From: Streptomyces aureus | GTDB taxonomy: Bacteria > Actinomycetota > Actinomycetes > Streptomycetales > Streptomycetaceae | DNA length: 64,000 nucleotides | Assembly (NCBI RefSeq): GCF_000725495.1 | Contig: NZ_KL647041.1 | Coordinates: 126,721-190,720, forward strand | Direction: 5' to 3' | Shown: positions 25,301 to 34,223 of the stretch, in pieces | How positions within the stretch are numbered: the first letter of the stretch is position 1 | Layout of the letters: each line of letters starts with the position of its first letter | Made by a program: the position numbers and the translations under genes | Notes under the pieces: model-generated | The model's database searches: none | Seen by the model: the letters and a program-made list of their open reading frames with translations, nothing else | Told to the model about the DNA's origin: nothing

Positions 25301-27238
25301 ATGAGTCAGCCGCCCCCGCCGCCGAACGAGCCCCCGAAGGGCTTCGGCGCCCCCCAGGACCCCGCCCAGGGCGCCGAGCAGAACCCGGCCGAGACCCCCG
25401 CGCCGGGCGGTCCCGGCGCACCGCAGGACCCGCCGCCGCCGGGCTTCGGGGCACCGCAGGGCCCGCCGCCGGGCTTCGGCGCTCCCCAGGACCCGGCCCC
25501 CCAGGGCTTCGGTGCTCCCCAGGAGCCGTCGGCCGGCGGGTTCGGTCCGCCGACCCCTCCGCCCGCCGCCGCGGGCCCCGGTTACGGCTACCCGCAGACA
25601 CCCCCGCCGGCGTCCCCGCAGCAGCCCTACGGCTACCCGCAGACGCCGCCCCCGGCCCAGCCGGGCTACGGCTACCCGGGCCAGCCGCAGGCCCCGTACA
25701 ACCCCGCGGGCCAGCCGAGCCCCTACGGCTACCCGCAGCCGCAGACCATGCCGATGCAGCCGCAGCCCCCGCAGCCGGGCGGCGGCCGCAAGGTCAACAG
25801 CCAGCTGCTCATCATCGTCGCGGCCGTGGTGGCCGTCGCGCTGATCGTCGGCGGCGGTGTCCTGTACTCGCAGCGCTCCGGCGGCGGTGACAACAACGTG
25901 AGCACCGCGGGGCCGACCGGCGGCCCCGGCGGCAACGACGGCAAGGACGGCGACAAGAAGAACGGCGGCAAGGAGAAGGCGCCCGCGAACACGGCCTCCT
26001 CGCTGCTGTTCCAGCTCCCCGCGCCGGCCGTGCCCAAGGGCATCACGAGCGTGGCCACCAACGGCTCCTGGCTCACCGACAAGGTGTACGCCAAGACCGG
26101 CAACGCCGAGATCAACGGCTACGACCGGGACACCGGCGCCAAGACCTGGACGATCAAGCTGCCCGGCCCGGTGTGCCAGGCCAGCCGGCACACCACGGAC
26201 TCGGACCGCTCGGCGATCATCTACGAGCCGGCCATGCCCACCAAGGCGCAGCCCTCGCACGGATGCACCCAGCTCGCCGCCATCGACCTCGACGCGGGCG
26301 CGAAGCTCTGGACCCGGACGATCAAGTCCGGTGACCAGCAGATCAACCTCGACAACGTGACGATCAGCGGCAACACGGTCGCCGCCGGCAGCACGGGCGG
26401 CGGCGGAGCGTTCGACATCTCCACCGGCAAGGCGCTGTGGGCGCCGAAGACGGGCGACAGCTGCTACGACGCCGGCTACGGCGGCGGCGAGAAGCTGGTC
26501 GCGGTCCGCAAGTGCGGTGAGTACGGCAGTACGCGCCAGCTGCACATCCAGACCATCGACCCGAAGTCCGGGAAGGTGATCTCCGAGTACAAGATGTCGC
26601 CCGGCATCGAGTACGCCAGCATCGTCTCCACCGACCCGCTGGTCGTGGCCGCCGACGTCGGCGACTCCGCCGGTGACGGCAGCGGCATCTCGGACTTCTT
26701 CTCCATCGACAACAAGACCGGCAAGCTGCGGGCGAAGATCTCGGCACCCGGCAAGACCTACGCCGCCAAGTGCGACGGCATCACCCGGATCGAGTTCTGC
26801 AAGTCGCTGGCCGTCGGCAACGACAAGCTCTACGTCCCGACGGAGGAGCACGACGGCTCCGGCGACTACAGCCGGACCAACGAGATCGTCGCCTTCGACC
26901 TGGCCACCGGCAAGCAGACCGGTCAGCGCGCGGACGCCGGCGACGGCTACGACATCACCCCGCTGCGCATGGACGGCACCAGCATCCTCGCCTACAAGCG
27001 ACCGCCGTACGACAAGGGCGGGCAGATCGTCTCCATCGACGGGACCTCCTTCAAGGAGACCAAGCTGATGGAGAACCCGGCGACCCAGTCGACCCGGGAC
27101 GCGGAGTCGAGCATGCTGCCGGACTACGCCGAGATCCTCTACGACGAGGGCCGCCTCTACATGTCCCAGGTCTACGCGGACAAGCCGACCTCCGCGACGG
27201 ACAAGGCATACCTGGCGATCGCCTTCGGAACGAAGTGA
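25301..27238 (+). CDS. Membrane-anchored PQQ-like beta-propeller protein, copy 2
   Basis: This 645-residue paralogue has the same architecture: an N-terminal Pro/Gly-rich region (about 1-165), one membrane helix (LLIIVAAVVAVALIVGGGVLY, about 168-188), a Gly/Lys/Asp-rich linker and a propeller with blade phrases YDRDTGAKTWT, DLDAGAKLWTR and DLATGKQTGQ. The ATG follows GAGGT at 9 nt. The two genes probably form one operon ending at the hairpin at 27264-27290. Function unknown. The paired, diverged copies suggest interacting or specialised surface partners. Confidence 0.8.
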   Translation: MSQPPPPPNEPPKGFGAPQDPAQGAEQNPAETPAPGGPGAPQDPPPPGFGAPQGPPPGFGAPQDPAPQGFGAPQEPSAGGFGPPTPPPAAAGPGYGYPQTPPPASPQQPYGYPQTPPPAQPGYGYPGQPQAPYNPAGQPSPYGYPQPQTMPMQPQPPQPGGGRKVNSQLLIIVAAVVAVALIVGGGVLYSQRSGGGDNNVSTAGPTGGPGGNDGKDGDKKNGGKEKAPANTASSLLFQLPAPAVPKGITSVATNGSWLTDKVYAKTGNAEINGYDRDTGAKTWTIKLPGPVCQASRHTTDSDRSAIIYEPAMPTKAQPSHGCTQLAAIDLDAGAKLWTRTIKSGDQQINLDNVTISGNTVAAGSTGGGGAFDISTGKALWAPKTGDSCYDAGYGGGEKLVAVRKCGEYGSTRQLHIQTIDPKSGKVISEYKMSPGIEYASIVSTDPLVVAADVGDSAGDGSGISDFFSIDNKTGKLRAKISAPGKTYAAKCDGITRIEFCKSLAVGNDKLYVPTEEHDGSGDYSRTNEIVAFDLATGKQTGQRADAGDGYDITPLRMDGTSILAYKRPPYDKGGQIVSIDGTSFKETKLMENPATQSTRDAESSMLPDYAEILYDEGRLYMSQVYADKPTSATDKAYLAIAFGTK

Positions 27239-27263
27239 GTCTCCCTTTCGAGTGAACCGAAGT

Positions 27264-27290
27264 GATCACCTTCGAAAGAAATAGGTGATC
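27264..27290 (+). terminator. Terminator of the propeller gene pair
   Basis: GATCACCT (27264-27271) pairs perfectly with AGGTGATC (27283-27290) around an 11-nt loop, and GTTTCT follows. It lies 26 bp past the stop codon. Confidence 0.7.
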
Positions 27291-27537
27291 GTTTCTCCGG
27301 ACCAATTCGTCCGGGCCGAAACACCGTGTGCGGCTCCGTCCCTGTTCAGGGCCGGGGCCGTACGCGTACCCCGCATCACTCCCTATTGGGTGGGATTTCG
27401 ATATTCCGGGTCACTTCTCTCCAGTAGGGGAAGCGCAACGTCGAACAAGCGTGTAGCTTCCGGGGGATGGAGAGCCGGGGGGCTCCTAATCCACGGGGAA
27501 CCAGTGGGGATGCTCGGGGGGACTGGGGGGTTGCCTG

Positions 27538-28245
27538 ATGGGAGTCCGGCTCATGGTGGTCGACGACCACCGACTGCTCGCCGAGGCGTTGGCCTCGGCA
27601 CTGAAACTGCGCGGGCACAGGGTGCTCGCCGCGGCCGCGCCCGCCGCGGGGGCGGCGGACCTGGTGATCACCAGGGCGCCCGAGGTGTGCCTGATCGGCA
27701 CGGCGACACCGGCCGAGCCGGGGATCTTCGACCCGGTCGTGCGGATCAAACGGGAGCGTCCGCAGGTGGCGGTCCTGGTGCTCGGCCCGGTGCCGAACCC
27801 GCGCGGGATCGCCGCCGCGTTCGCCGCCGGCGCCTCCGGCTACGTACGTCATGACGAGCGCATCGAGGGGGTCGAGCGCGCGATCATGAAGGCGCGGGCG
27901 GGCGAGGCGGCCGTGGCCCCGCAACTGCTCCAGGGCGCCTTCAGCGAGCTGCTCAATCCCGCCGCCCAGCCCGACGACGAGGGGCAGCGGCTGCTCCAGA
28001 TGCTGACCCCCCGCGAGGTGGAGGTCCTGGTGCGGGTCGCCGACGGCGAGGACACCCGGCTGATCGCGGCCGGCATGGGCATCGCCCCGTCCACGGCCCG
28101 CACCCATGTCCAGCGGGTCCTGATGAAACTGGGCGTGGGCTCCCGCCTGGAGGCGGCGGCCCTCGCGGCCCGCACGGGCCTCCTGGACCGCGCGGGCCCG
28201 ATCCCGCCCCAGTCCCGCCACCCCGACCCGGACACCACCCGCTGA
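27538..28245 (+). CDS. LuxR/NarL-family regulator with atypical receiver domain
   Basis: The 235-residue protein has a receiver-like domain (about 1-120) and a C-terminal LuxR HTH (LTPREVEVLVRVADGEDTRLIAAGMGIAPSTARTHVQRVLMKLGV, about 158-202). The acidic pocket VVDDHRLLAEAL is kept, but where the phospho-acceptor Asp belongs (after EVCLI) residue 54 is Gly, and the switch Lys position reads GYVRHD. It is therefore an orphan regulator unlikely to be phosphorylated in the usual way. No sensor kinase adjoins it. A second LuxR regulator with an intact Asp60 is encoded at 37201. Confidence 0.85.
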   Translation: MGVRLMVVDDHRLLAEALASALKLRGHRVLAAAAPAAGAADLVITRAPEVCLIGTATPAEPGIFDPVVRIKRERPQVAVLVLGPVPNPRGIAAAFAAGASGYVRHDERIEGVERAIMKARAGEAAVAPQLLQGAFSELLNPAAQPDDEGQRLLQMLTPREVEVLVRVADGEDTRLIAAGMGIAPSTARTHVQRVLMKLGVGSRLEAAALAARTGLLDRAGPIPPQSRHPDPDTTR

Positions 28246-28397
28246 GCCGACCGGACGCGGACCACCGGGCTCACGGGCTGCCGGCTCGTGCACCGACGGG
28301 CCGAGTCCCGGCCGTCCGCACCCGGCGCGCGCCGGGCGAACTCGGCGGAGGCCCGGCGCACACCGACTCGGGGCCGGCGGGCTCAGGGGCCTTTGAA

Positions 28398-28457
28398 CCG
28401 CCGGCTCCCCGACCGCCGGCTCCCCGACCGCCGGCTCCCCGACCGCCGGCTCTCCGG
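28398..28457. repeat. 15-bp tandem repeat, four units
   Basis: Three identical units of CCGCCGGCTCCCCGA followed by one diverged unit lie just past the stop of the 3-hydroxyisobutyrate-dehydrogenase-like gene, in the gap after the LuxR gene. Each unit contains the palindrome GCCGGC. The rest of the 236-bp gap (28246-28481) shows no other feature. Confidence 0.7.
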
Positions 28458-28481
28458 TCGACGGGCTCGCGGGGCCCGGGC

Positions 28482-29378
28482 TCACGGGGAGGGCGGCTTT
28501 CCCTCCTCGAAGCTCGCGAAGTAGGCCGCGGCCATGTCCTCGTCGCCGTGGCCGAGGGCGCCGGCGCGGCCGAAGCGTTCGGCGGCGGCCTCGGCGACGT
28601 CTAGGCGCACCCCGTTCCGCCGCCCCGCGTCCACGATCAGCCGGGCGTCCTTCTCCGCGGTCCCGACGGCGAAACTGGCCGGGGACAGCCGGTCCTCCAG
28701 GACGAGCGCGGACTTGGCGCGCAGATAGCCCATGTCGAGCGGCCCGTCCGCGATGAGTCCGAAGAAGTCCTCGGGGTCCACGCCGAGGCCCCTGGCCAGG
28801 GCGAGCACCTCGCCGGTCGCGGCGGTCGCGGCGAGCACCCAGCTGTTGGCGACGAGCTTGAGCCGGGTGGCGCTGCCCGCCGCGCCGTCCTCGCCGGTCC
28901 ACACCGTACGGGCGCCGACGGCGTCGAAGACGGGCGTGACGGTGTCGCGAGCGGCGCTCGGGCCGGCGGCGAGCACGGTCAGCTGCCCGGCCTCGGCGGG
29001 CGCGCGCGTCCCGAGGACGGGCGCGTCGAAGAAGACGAGCCCGTGGGCCGAGGCGAACGCGGCGAGCTCGCCGATCGCCTCGGTCCCGGCGGTGGTGGAC
29101 TGCACCCAGACGGCCCCGCTCCCGAGCCCGGGTTCCGCCCGGCGCATCACGTCGAGCGCGGCCGGGCCGTCGTGCAGCATCGTCAGGACGACGTCGGCGC
29201 CCCGCACGGCCTCCTCCGGGGTGTCCGCGACGTGCGCCCCGTCGGCGGCCAGCGGCTCGGCCTTGTCGCGGGAGCGGTTCCAGACCCGGACGCCGAGCCC
29301 GGCCCGGGCGAGGTTACGGGCCATCGCGGCCCCCATGATCCCGGTGCCGAGAACAGTGACGGTGAGTTTGTCGGTCAT
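28482..29378 (-). CDS. NAD(P)-dependent oxidoreductase, 3-hydroxyisobutyrate dehydrogenase family
   Basis: The 298-residue protein starts with the Rossmann motif GTGIMGAAMARNLARAG (about 10-26). A substrate-binding segment, DAPVLGTRAPAEAGQLTVLAAG (about 118-139), follows, and the catalytic-lysine region is ATRLKLVANSWVLA (about 170-183). Members reduce or oxidise beta-hydroxyacids (3-hydroxyisobutyrate, tartronate semialdehyde, 6-phosphogluconate-like substrates). The exact substrate is not clear, and the gene is not in an operon with a related pathway. Confidence 0.85.
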   Translation of the reverse strand: MTDKLTVTVLGTGIMGAAMARNLARAGLGVRVWNRSRDKAEPLAADGAHVADTPEEAVRGADVVLTMLHDGPAALDVMRRAEPGLGSGAVWVQSTTAGTEAIGELAAFASAHGLVFFDAPVLGTRAPAEAGQLTVLAAGPSAARDTVTPVFDAVGARTVWTGEDGAAGSATRLKLVANSWVLAATAATGEVLALARGLGVDPEDFFGLIADGPLDMGYLRAKSALVLEDRLSPASFAVGTAEKDARLIVDAGRRNGVRLDVAEAAAERFGRAGALGHGDEDMAAAYFASFEEGKPPSP

Positions 29379-29456
29379 GCTCCCCAGCCTTCCCCCTCGC
29401 CCGCGCTTCTCCCGCCCGGGGTGCGAAGGATCCGGGGGGAAGGTCCTTCGTACCTC

Positions 29457-30737
29457 CTACGAGCCGTCCCGGATGATCCGGCGGGCCACCTTCGCCCGGA
29501 CGTCGGCCAGTTCCCCGGCGATCCGGAGCTCGCGCTCGGGGTCGCTCACGACGGCAGCCGGCAGTGGTTCGCCGATCAGCAGGCAGGCGTGACGCAGATG
29601 GGTCGGCGGGTGGGAGTCGTCCACGCTGTGGCCGCGCAGGACGGCGACCCGCCGCAGCCGGGCGCGCTCGTGTTCCGGCACGGACGCCAGATCCGCGGCG
29701 AGCCGCTCCCACAGCCCGTCCGCGAGGGCGTCGGCCGCCGCCCTGCCGCGCGGGGCCTTGAGCGCGGACAGGTTGACCTCCCGCTGGAGCGTCACGGCCG
29801 CGGAGTCCGAGATCAGCAGCCGGTCCAGCAGCCCCAGCGCGGCCTCGGTGGACCCCGCGCGGGCGCCGACGCGGTCGGCGAGGTACTCGGCGCGCCGGGC
29901 TGCCCGCAGGGTCAGTCCCGACAGGAGCGTCATCAGCCCTCGCACGATCAGCCGGGGCGGGATGTAGAGCAGGTTGACGATCCGGTCGAGGCCGCTCGGA
30001 TCGGCGATGGGCAGGAAGTAGTAGTACCAGGTGCTCAGCGAACGGCCGGCGGTCCAGACGACGAGGCCGTGCCCGGTGTCCCCGTTGACGTAGTGGCCCA
30101 TCTCGTGGCCGAGCAGGGCGATCCGCTGCTGCGGGGTGAGGACCTCCCACAGAGGCAGCCCCAGGGTGAGGAGCCGGCGCCCGCGCACTCCGTAGCCCTC
30201 CACGCTCGCGTTGATCTCGCCGTCGACGGCGATCGCGTCGACACCGCGGGTGCCGGCGACGCGGGCGACCTCGTCGACGAGCGCGAAGAGTTCGGGGGCG
30301 TCGGCACGGCGCAGGACGGGGGTGTTCTCCGGCAGCCGGCCGAACCGGGGCCGCAGCGACCACCCCAGGGCGAGGAGGAAGAGCCCCGGAACCATGCCCC
30401 AGCCGCCCCATCCTCCGACGAGGAACCACAGGCCCCCGGCGGCCAGGACCAGAGTCAGGGCGTGGACGACGAGCGCGACCGCGACCGCGAGGACGGCTGC
30501 GGAGTCCCGCCGGGCCCGCAGGTCCCCGCCGGCGCCCAGCTCGGCCAGCAGCCGCTCACCGTGCCGCTGCGCCTGGGCGTGCCGGGCCCTGGCGAGCCGG
30601 CCCCGCTTCTCCTTCGGAGGCTGCGGATCGACGTTCCAGTCGCAGGCGGCGCACCACACGGGGAACCGTCTGTCCCCGCGGACCTCCGCCCCGCAGTCCG
30701 GGCATGGCTGAACTGTTTCCGCCGTGGCGGTGTGCAT
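29457..30737 (-). CDS. M48-family zinc metalloprotease with N-terminal zinc ribbon
   Basis: The 426-residue protein opens with a CPDC...CAAC zinc ribbon (about 12-32). Two membrane helices (about 81-105 and 107-127) follow, then a peptidase domain with the catalytic HEMGH motif (LLGHEMGHYVNGD, about residue 214). A helix-rich segment with the third zinc ligand region (EYLADRVGA) follows. M48 proteases such as HtpX act in membrane-protein quality control. The zinc ribbon fusion suggests an added binding role. The upstream 160-bp gap contains the terminator of the opposite gene group, so it probably has its own promoter. Confidence 0.85.
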   Translation of the reverse strand: MHTATAETVQPCPDCGAEVRGDRRFPVWCAACDWNVDPQPPKEKRGRLARARHAQAQRHGERLLAELGAGGDLRARRDSAAVLAVAVALVVHALTLVLAAGGLWFLVGGWGGWGMVPGLFLLALGWSLRPRFGRLPENTPVLRRADAPELFALVDEVARVAGTRGVDAIAVDGEINASVEGYGVRGRRLLTLGLPLWEVLTPQQRIALLGHEMGHYVNGDTGHGLVVWTAGRSLSTWYYYFLPIADPSGLDRIVNLLYIPPRLIVRGLMTLLSGLTLRAARRAEYLADRVGARAGSTEAALGLLDRLLISDSAAVTLQREVNLSALKAPRGRAAADALADGLWERLAADLASVPEHERARLRRVAVLRGHSVDDSHPPTHLRHACLLIGEPLPAAVVSDPERELRIAGELADVRAKVARRIIRDGS

Positions 30738-30853
30738 CGCTGGATCTCCCCTGCCCCACGGCCCCTCCCCAGAGGCCGTCCGTACCTGTTCCGGCGAAGG
30801 AGATCACAGTGGCGGGGCGGCGTAAAGGGCCAGGTCCGGGTGGTGTTCCGGGG

Positions 30854-30887
30854 CCGGGGCCGGAGTTCGTGCGAACTCCGGCCCCGG
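30854..30887 (-). terminator. Terminator after the symporter/small membrane protein pair
   Basis: A perfect 16-bp stem (30854-30869 with 30872-30887) with a TG turn lies 10 bp past the stop of the small membrane protein on the reverse strand. Confidence 0.7.
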
Positions 30888-30896
30888 TCAAGGGGG

Positions 30897-31214
30897 TCAG
30901 GGCCGAGGGGGAGCCTGCTCCTCGGTCGTGGACTGTGGCAGTGGGGGCGGGAGGGGGCGCAGCCACAGCCAGGTCAGGAAGAACAGGCCGAGGGCGAGCA
31001 TGCCGAGGCCGGTCCAGAGGTTGATGTTGACGCCGCCGGCCTTGGCGAGGTCGGCGTCGGAGGCCGTGATGCCGGCGATGGTGACGATGACGCCGTAGAT
31101 CACGAACAGACCGCCGATGATGCGGCGGATGTCGAACAGCCGGGCCGCGGTCGTGGACTGTTTCTCCAGTTCCGAGACCTCGCGCTGGAGGTTTTCTTCC
31201 GAATAGTCGGACAT
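30897..31214 (-). CDS. Small two-helix membrane protein next to sugar symporter
   Basis: This 105-residue protein has an N-terminal coiled-coil-like, charged segment (SEENLQREVSELEKQS), then two membrane helices (about 29-50 and 64-86) and a Pro/Glu-rich tail. It lies 40 bp downstream of the symporter gene on the same strand and ends at a strong terminator, so the two are probably one operon. No named family is recognised. A small accessory subunit for the transporter is plausible (compare the DUF485 partner of the second symporter at 60398), but this is inference. Confidence 0.7.
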   Translation of the reverse strand: MSDYSEENLQREVSELEKQSTTAARLFDIRRIIGGLFVIYGVIVTIAGITASDADLAKAGGVNINLWTGLGMLALGLFFLTWLWLRPLPPPLPQSTTEEQAPPRP

Positions 31215-31254
31215 GGTGATTCGATTCTCTCTCGTCGTAGCGGGCCGGGACTCG

Positions 31255-32955
31255 TCAGAACGAGAACGGGACGTAGCAGGCGGCGGCCAGGATCACCGCG
31301 CCCCAGCCCAGCAGGGCGGGCCTGCGGTACCAGGCGTCGTCACCGGCGGCCGGCGGCTCCGCCATGCCGGGGGAGACCGTGCCGTAGACCAGGCCCTGGA
31401 GTTCGTGCGCGGGCTTGGGGGCGGTGAACAGCGAGACCCCGAGCATCACCACGCCGCCGGCCACGAAACCGGCGATGGCGGACACGAAATTGGCGCCCTG
31501 GTCGGAGGGGAAGCCGATGATGCCCTGCTTGTAGAAGACGAAGTAGTTCACCATCGCGGCCGTCGTACCGGCCAGCAGGCCCCAGAAGCCGGACTTCACC
31601 GACGCCCGCTTCCAGAACATGCCGACGATGAAGACCGCGAACATCGGCACGTTGAAGAAGGAGAAGAGCGTCTGGAGGTAGCTCATGATGTTGGAGAAGG
31701 ACGAGGCCAGGAAGGCCGTGCCGATCGACGCCAGGACGCCGATCACCGTGATCAGCCGGCCGAAGCGGACGTAGTAGCCGTCCTCCCGGCCCCTGACCAC
31801 GTACTTCGCCCAGATGTCGGTGGTGAAGACCGTGTTGAACGACGAGACGTTGGCCGCCATGCCGGCCATGAACGCGGCCAGCAGACCGGTCACCGCGATG
31901 CCGAGGACCCCGTTGGGCAGCAGTTCCTGCATCAGATACGGGATCGCGTCGTTGTACTGGAGCCCCGAGCCGGGGGTGCCGATCTTCGGGACCAGGACGG
32001 CCGCCACCAGACCCGGGATCATCACCAGGAAGACGATGAAGATCTTCGGGTAGGCCGCGATGAGCGGGGTGCGCTGCGCCGCCGAGAGGTTCTTGGCCGA
32101 CAGCGCGCGCTGCACCTCGGCGAAGTTCGTCGTCCAGTAGCCGAAGGACAGCACGAAACCGAGGCCGAGCACGATGGTCAGCCAGTTGGCGCCGAGCGGG
32201 TTGGCGCTGCCGATGCCGGTGCCGCCCCAGGCCGTCGTGAAGTCGGCGCCGTGGGTCTTGTCGAGGGAGTCCGTCAGGCCGTCCCAGCCGCCCACCCGGT
32301 GCAGGCCGAGCGCTGCGATCGGGATCAGCGCCGCCAGGATCACGAAGAACTGCAGCACCTCGTTGTAGATCGCGGAGGAGAGCCCGCCCAGGGTGATGTA
32401 GGCGAGGACGAAGAACCCGGCGACCACGATCGCCACCCACTGCGGCCAGCCGAGCAGCGCCTCGACCACGATCGCGAGCGAGTAGAGGTTGACGCCGGCG
32501 ATGAGGACGGCGGCGAAGGCGAACAGGACCGAACTCAGCAGATGCGCCCATTTGTCGAAGCGCAGGAGCAGGAACTCGGGCACCGAGCGAACCTTGGAGC
32601 CGTAGTAGAACGGCATCATCACCAGGCCGAGGAAGACCATCGCCGGGATGGCGCCGATCCAGTACCAGTGGACGGTGTAGACGCCGTACTGGGCGCTGTT
32701 GGCGGCCATGCCGAGGATCTCGGTGGCGCCCAGGTTGGCCGAGATGAAGGCCAGACCGGTGATCCAGGCGGGCAGTGAGCGCCCGGACAGGAAGAAGTCG
32801 AGGCTGGTCCTGACCGAGCGCCGGGCCGCGAAGCCGATGCCGAGGACCACCGCGAAGTAGATGCCGAGGATTGTGTAGTCGAGTGCGTTCGTGGGGAGTC
32901 GCAGCTCGGCGGCGAGCAGGGTGCCCGTTTGGAGCGGATGTGTGGGGGACTGCAT
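31255..32955 (-). CDS. Sodium:solute symporter (SSS family), probable galactose/glucose transporter
   Basis: The 566-residue protein has the LeuT-fold SSS pattern with about 13 helices, ARRSVRTSLDFFLSGRSLPAWITGLAFISANLGATEILG near the N terminus (SSS signature with the Na+-site region) and GYWTTNFAEVQRALSAKN in the central part. It resembles SGLT-type sugar carriers more than ActP. It is divergent from galT, sharing a 179-bp control region, and the neighbourhood argues for galactose uptake. The ATG at 32955 starts MQSPTHPL. Confidence 0.85.
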   Translation of the reverse strand: MQSPTHPLQTGTLLAAELRLPTNALDYTILGIYFAVVLGIGFAARRSVRTSLDFFLSGRSLPAWITGLAFISANLGATEILGMAANSAQYGVYTVHWYWIGAIPAMVFLGLVMMPFYYGSKVRSVPEFLLLRFDKWAHLLSSVLFAFAAVLIAGVNLYSLAIVVEALLGWPQWVAIVVAGFFVLAYITLGGLSSAIYNEVLQFFVILAALIPIAALGLHRVGGWDGLTDSLDKTHGADFTTAWGGTGIGSANPLGANWLTIVLGLGFVLSFGYWTTNFAEVQRALSAKNLSAAQRTPLIAAYPKIFIVFLVMIPGLVAAVLVPKIGTPGSGLQYNDAIPYLMQELLPNGVLGIAVTGLLAAFMAGMAANVSSFNTVFTTDIWAKYVVRGREDGYYVRFGRLITVIGVLASIGTAFLASSFSNIMSYLQTLFSFFNVPMFAVFIVGMFWKRASVKSGFWGLLAGTTAAMVNYFVFYKQGIIGFPSDQGANFVSAIAGFVAGGVVMLGVSLFTAPKPAHELQGLVYGTVSPGMAEPPAAGDDAWYRRPALLGWGAVILAAACYVPFSF

Positions 32956-33134
32956 CAGAACTCGCTTCGTCTCATGAACCTATCGGACCGGAACTTATGC
33001 CTCCGCATTCAGGAGATGCACCCTTCGAGTGGTGCTCTTTGTTGGATTGTGACGTTGACTGTCGTGGTGGCTTGTGGTTTGTTGTGTTGGGTTATGTTTG
33101 AAGGTTTGATCGGGTGCTGATGGGGAGTCCGACT
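32956..33134. promoter_or_regulatory. Divergent control region between symporter and gal operon
   Basis: The 179-bp gap is unusually T/G-rich on the top strand (for example TTTGTTGGATTGTGACG at 33038-33054 and TTTGTTGTGTTGGG in 33077-33090), with many TTGTG-type repeats. It must contain both the symporter promoter and galP1, the glucose-repressed, galactose-inducible promoter known upstream of galT in Streptomyces. No firm -10/-35 assignment is made here. GGGGAG at 33121-33126 is the galT ribosome binding site. Confidence 0.6.
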
Positions 33135-34223
33135 GTGAAGAAGACCTCGACCCGGCTCGCCGACGGTCGTGAGCTCATCTACTACGACGCGGGCGACGAC
33201 CGGGTGCGCGACGCGGTGGACCGGCGCCCGCTCGATCCGACCGTCACCACCTCGGAGGTGCGCCGCGACCCGCTGCTCGGCGACTCGGTCGCGATCGCCT
33301 CGCACCGCCAGGGGCGCATCTACCACCCGCCGGCGGACGAGTGCCCGCTGTGCCCGTCCTCGGGCGACCGGCTGAGCGAGATCCCGGAATCCTCCTACGA
33401 CGTCGTCGTGTTCGAGAACCGTTTCCCCTCGCTGGCCGGCGACTCCGGCCGCTGCGAGGTCGTCTGCTTCACCTCCGACCACGACGCGTCCTTCGCGGAT
33501 CTGACGGAGGCACAGGCCGCCCTCGTGCTGGAGGCGTGGACGGACCGCACCGCCGAGCTGTCCCATCTGCCCTCCGTCCGGCAGGTCTTCTGCTTCGAGA
33601 ACCGTGGCGCCGAGATCGGCGTGACGCTCGGTCACCCGCACGGGCAGATCTACGGCTACCCCTTCACCACCCCCCGTACCGCACTGATGCTGCGTTCGCT
33701 CGCCGCCCACAAGGAGGCCACCGGAGGGGCGAATCTGTTCGACGACGTCCTCGCACGGGAGATCGCGGACGGCTCGCGCGTCGTCCTGTCGAGCGAGCAC
33801 TGGGTCGCCTTCGTCCCCTACGCCGCCCACTGGCCCTACGAGGTCCACCTCTATCCCCGCCGCCGGGTGCCCGACCTGCTCGGCCTCGACGAGGGCGCGC
33901 GCACAGAGTTTCCCCAGGTGTATCTGGAACTCTTGAGACGCTTCGACCGGATCTTCGACGAAGGGAACGGCGGGAAGGACGGGGCCGCGGAGCCGCCGAC
34001 GCCGTACATCGCGGCGTGGCACCAGGCTCCCTTCGGCCCGCTGGAGGAGTTCGAGGGCGTCAACCGCGACGATTTCGCGCTCCACCTCGAGCTTTTCACC
34101 ATTCGCCGCACTTCCGGCAAGCTGAAGTTCCTCGCGGGTTCCGAGTCCGGCATGAACGTGTTCATCAACGACGTGCCGCCGGAGACCGCGGCTCAGCGAC
34201 TGCGAGAGGTAGCGAGTTCATGA
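33135..34223 (+). CDS. galT: Galactose-1-phosphate uridylyltransferase GalT
   Basis: The 362-residue protein has zinc-site CPLCPS (about residue 67-72), the active-site [12 protein letters not shown] (HxHxQ, about 171-182) and a second conserved HW/HL metal region. It converts galactose-1-phosphate and UDP-glucose to glucose-1-phosphate and UDP-galactose in the Leloir pathway. The GTG at 33135 starts [18 protein letters not shown] and has GGGGAG eight bases upstream; an earlier in-frame GTG (33114) has no such site. galE follows with a four-base overlap. Confidence 0.92.
   Translation: MKKTSTRLADGRELIYYDAGDDRVRDAVDRRPLDPTVTTSEVRRDPLLGDSVAIASHRQGRIYHPPADECPLCPSSGDRLSEIPESSYDVVVFENRFPSLAGDSGRCEVVCFTSDHDASFADLTEAQAALVLEAWTDRTAELSHLPSVRQVFCFENRGAEIGVTLGHPHGQIYGYPFTTPRTALMLRSLAAHKEATGGANLFDDVLAREIADGSRVVLSSEHWVAFVPYAAHWPYEVHLYPRRRVPDLLGLDEGARTEFPQVYLELLRRFDRIFDEGNGGKDGAAEPPTPYIAAWHQAPFGPLEEFEGVNRDDFALHLELFTIRRTSGKLKFLAGSESGMNVFINDVPPETAAQRLREVASS

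Noticed and set aside
28398..28457. 15-bp tandem units as a CRISPR array
   Set aside because: The units are contiguous without spacers and no cas genes are present.
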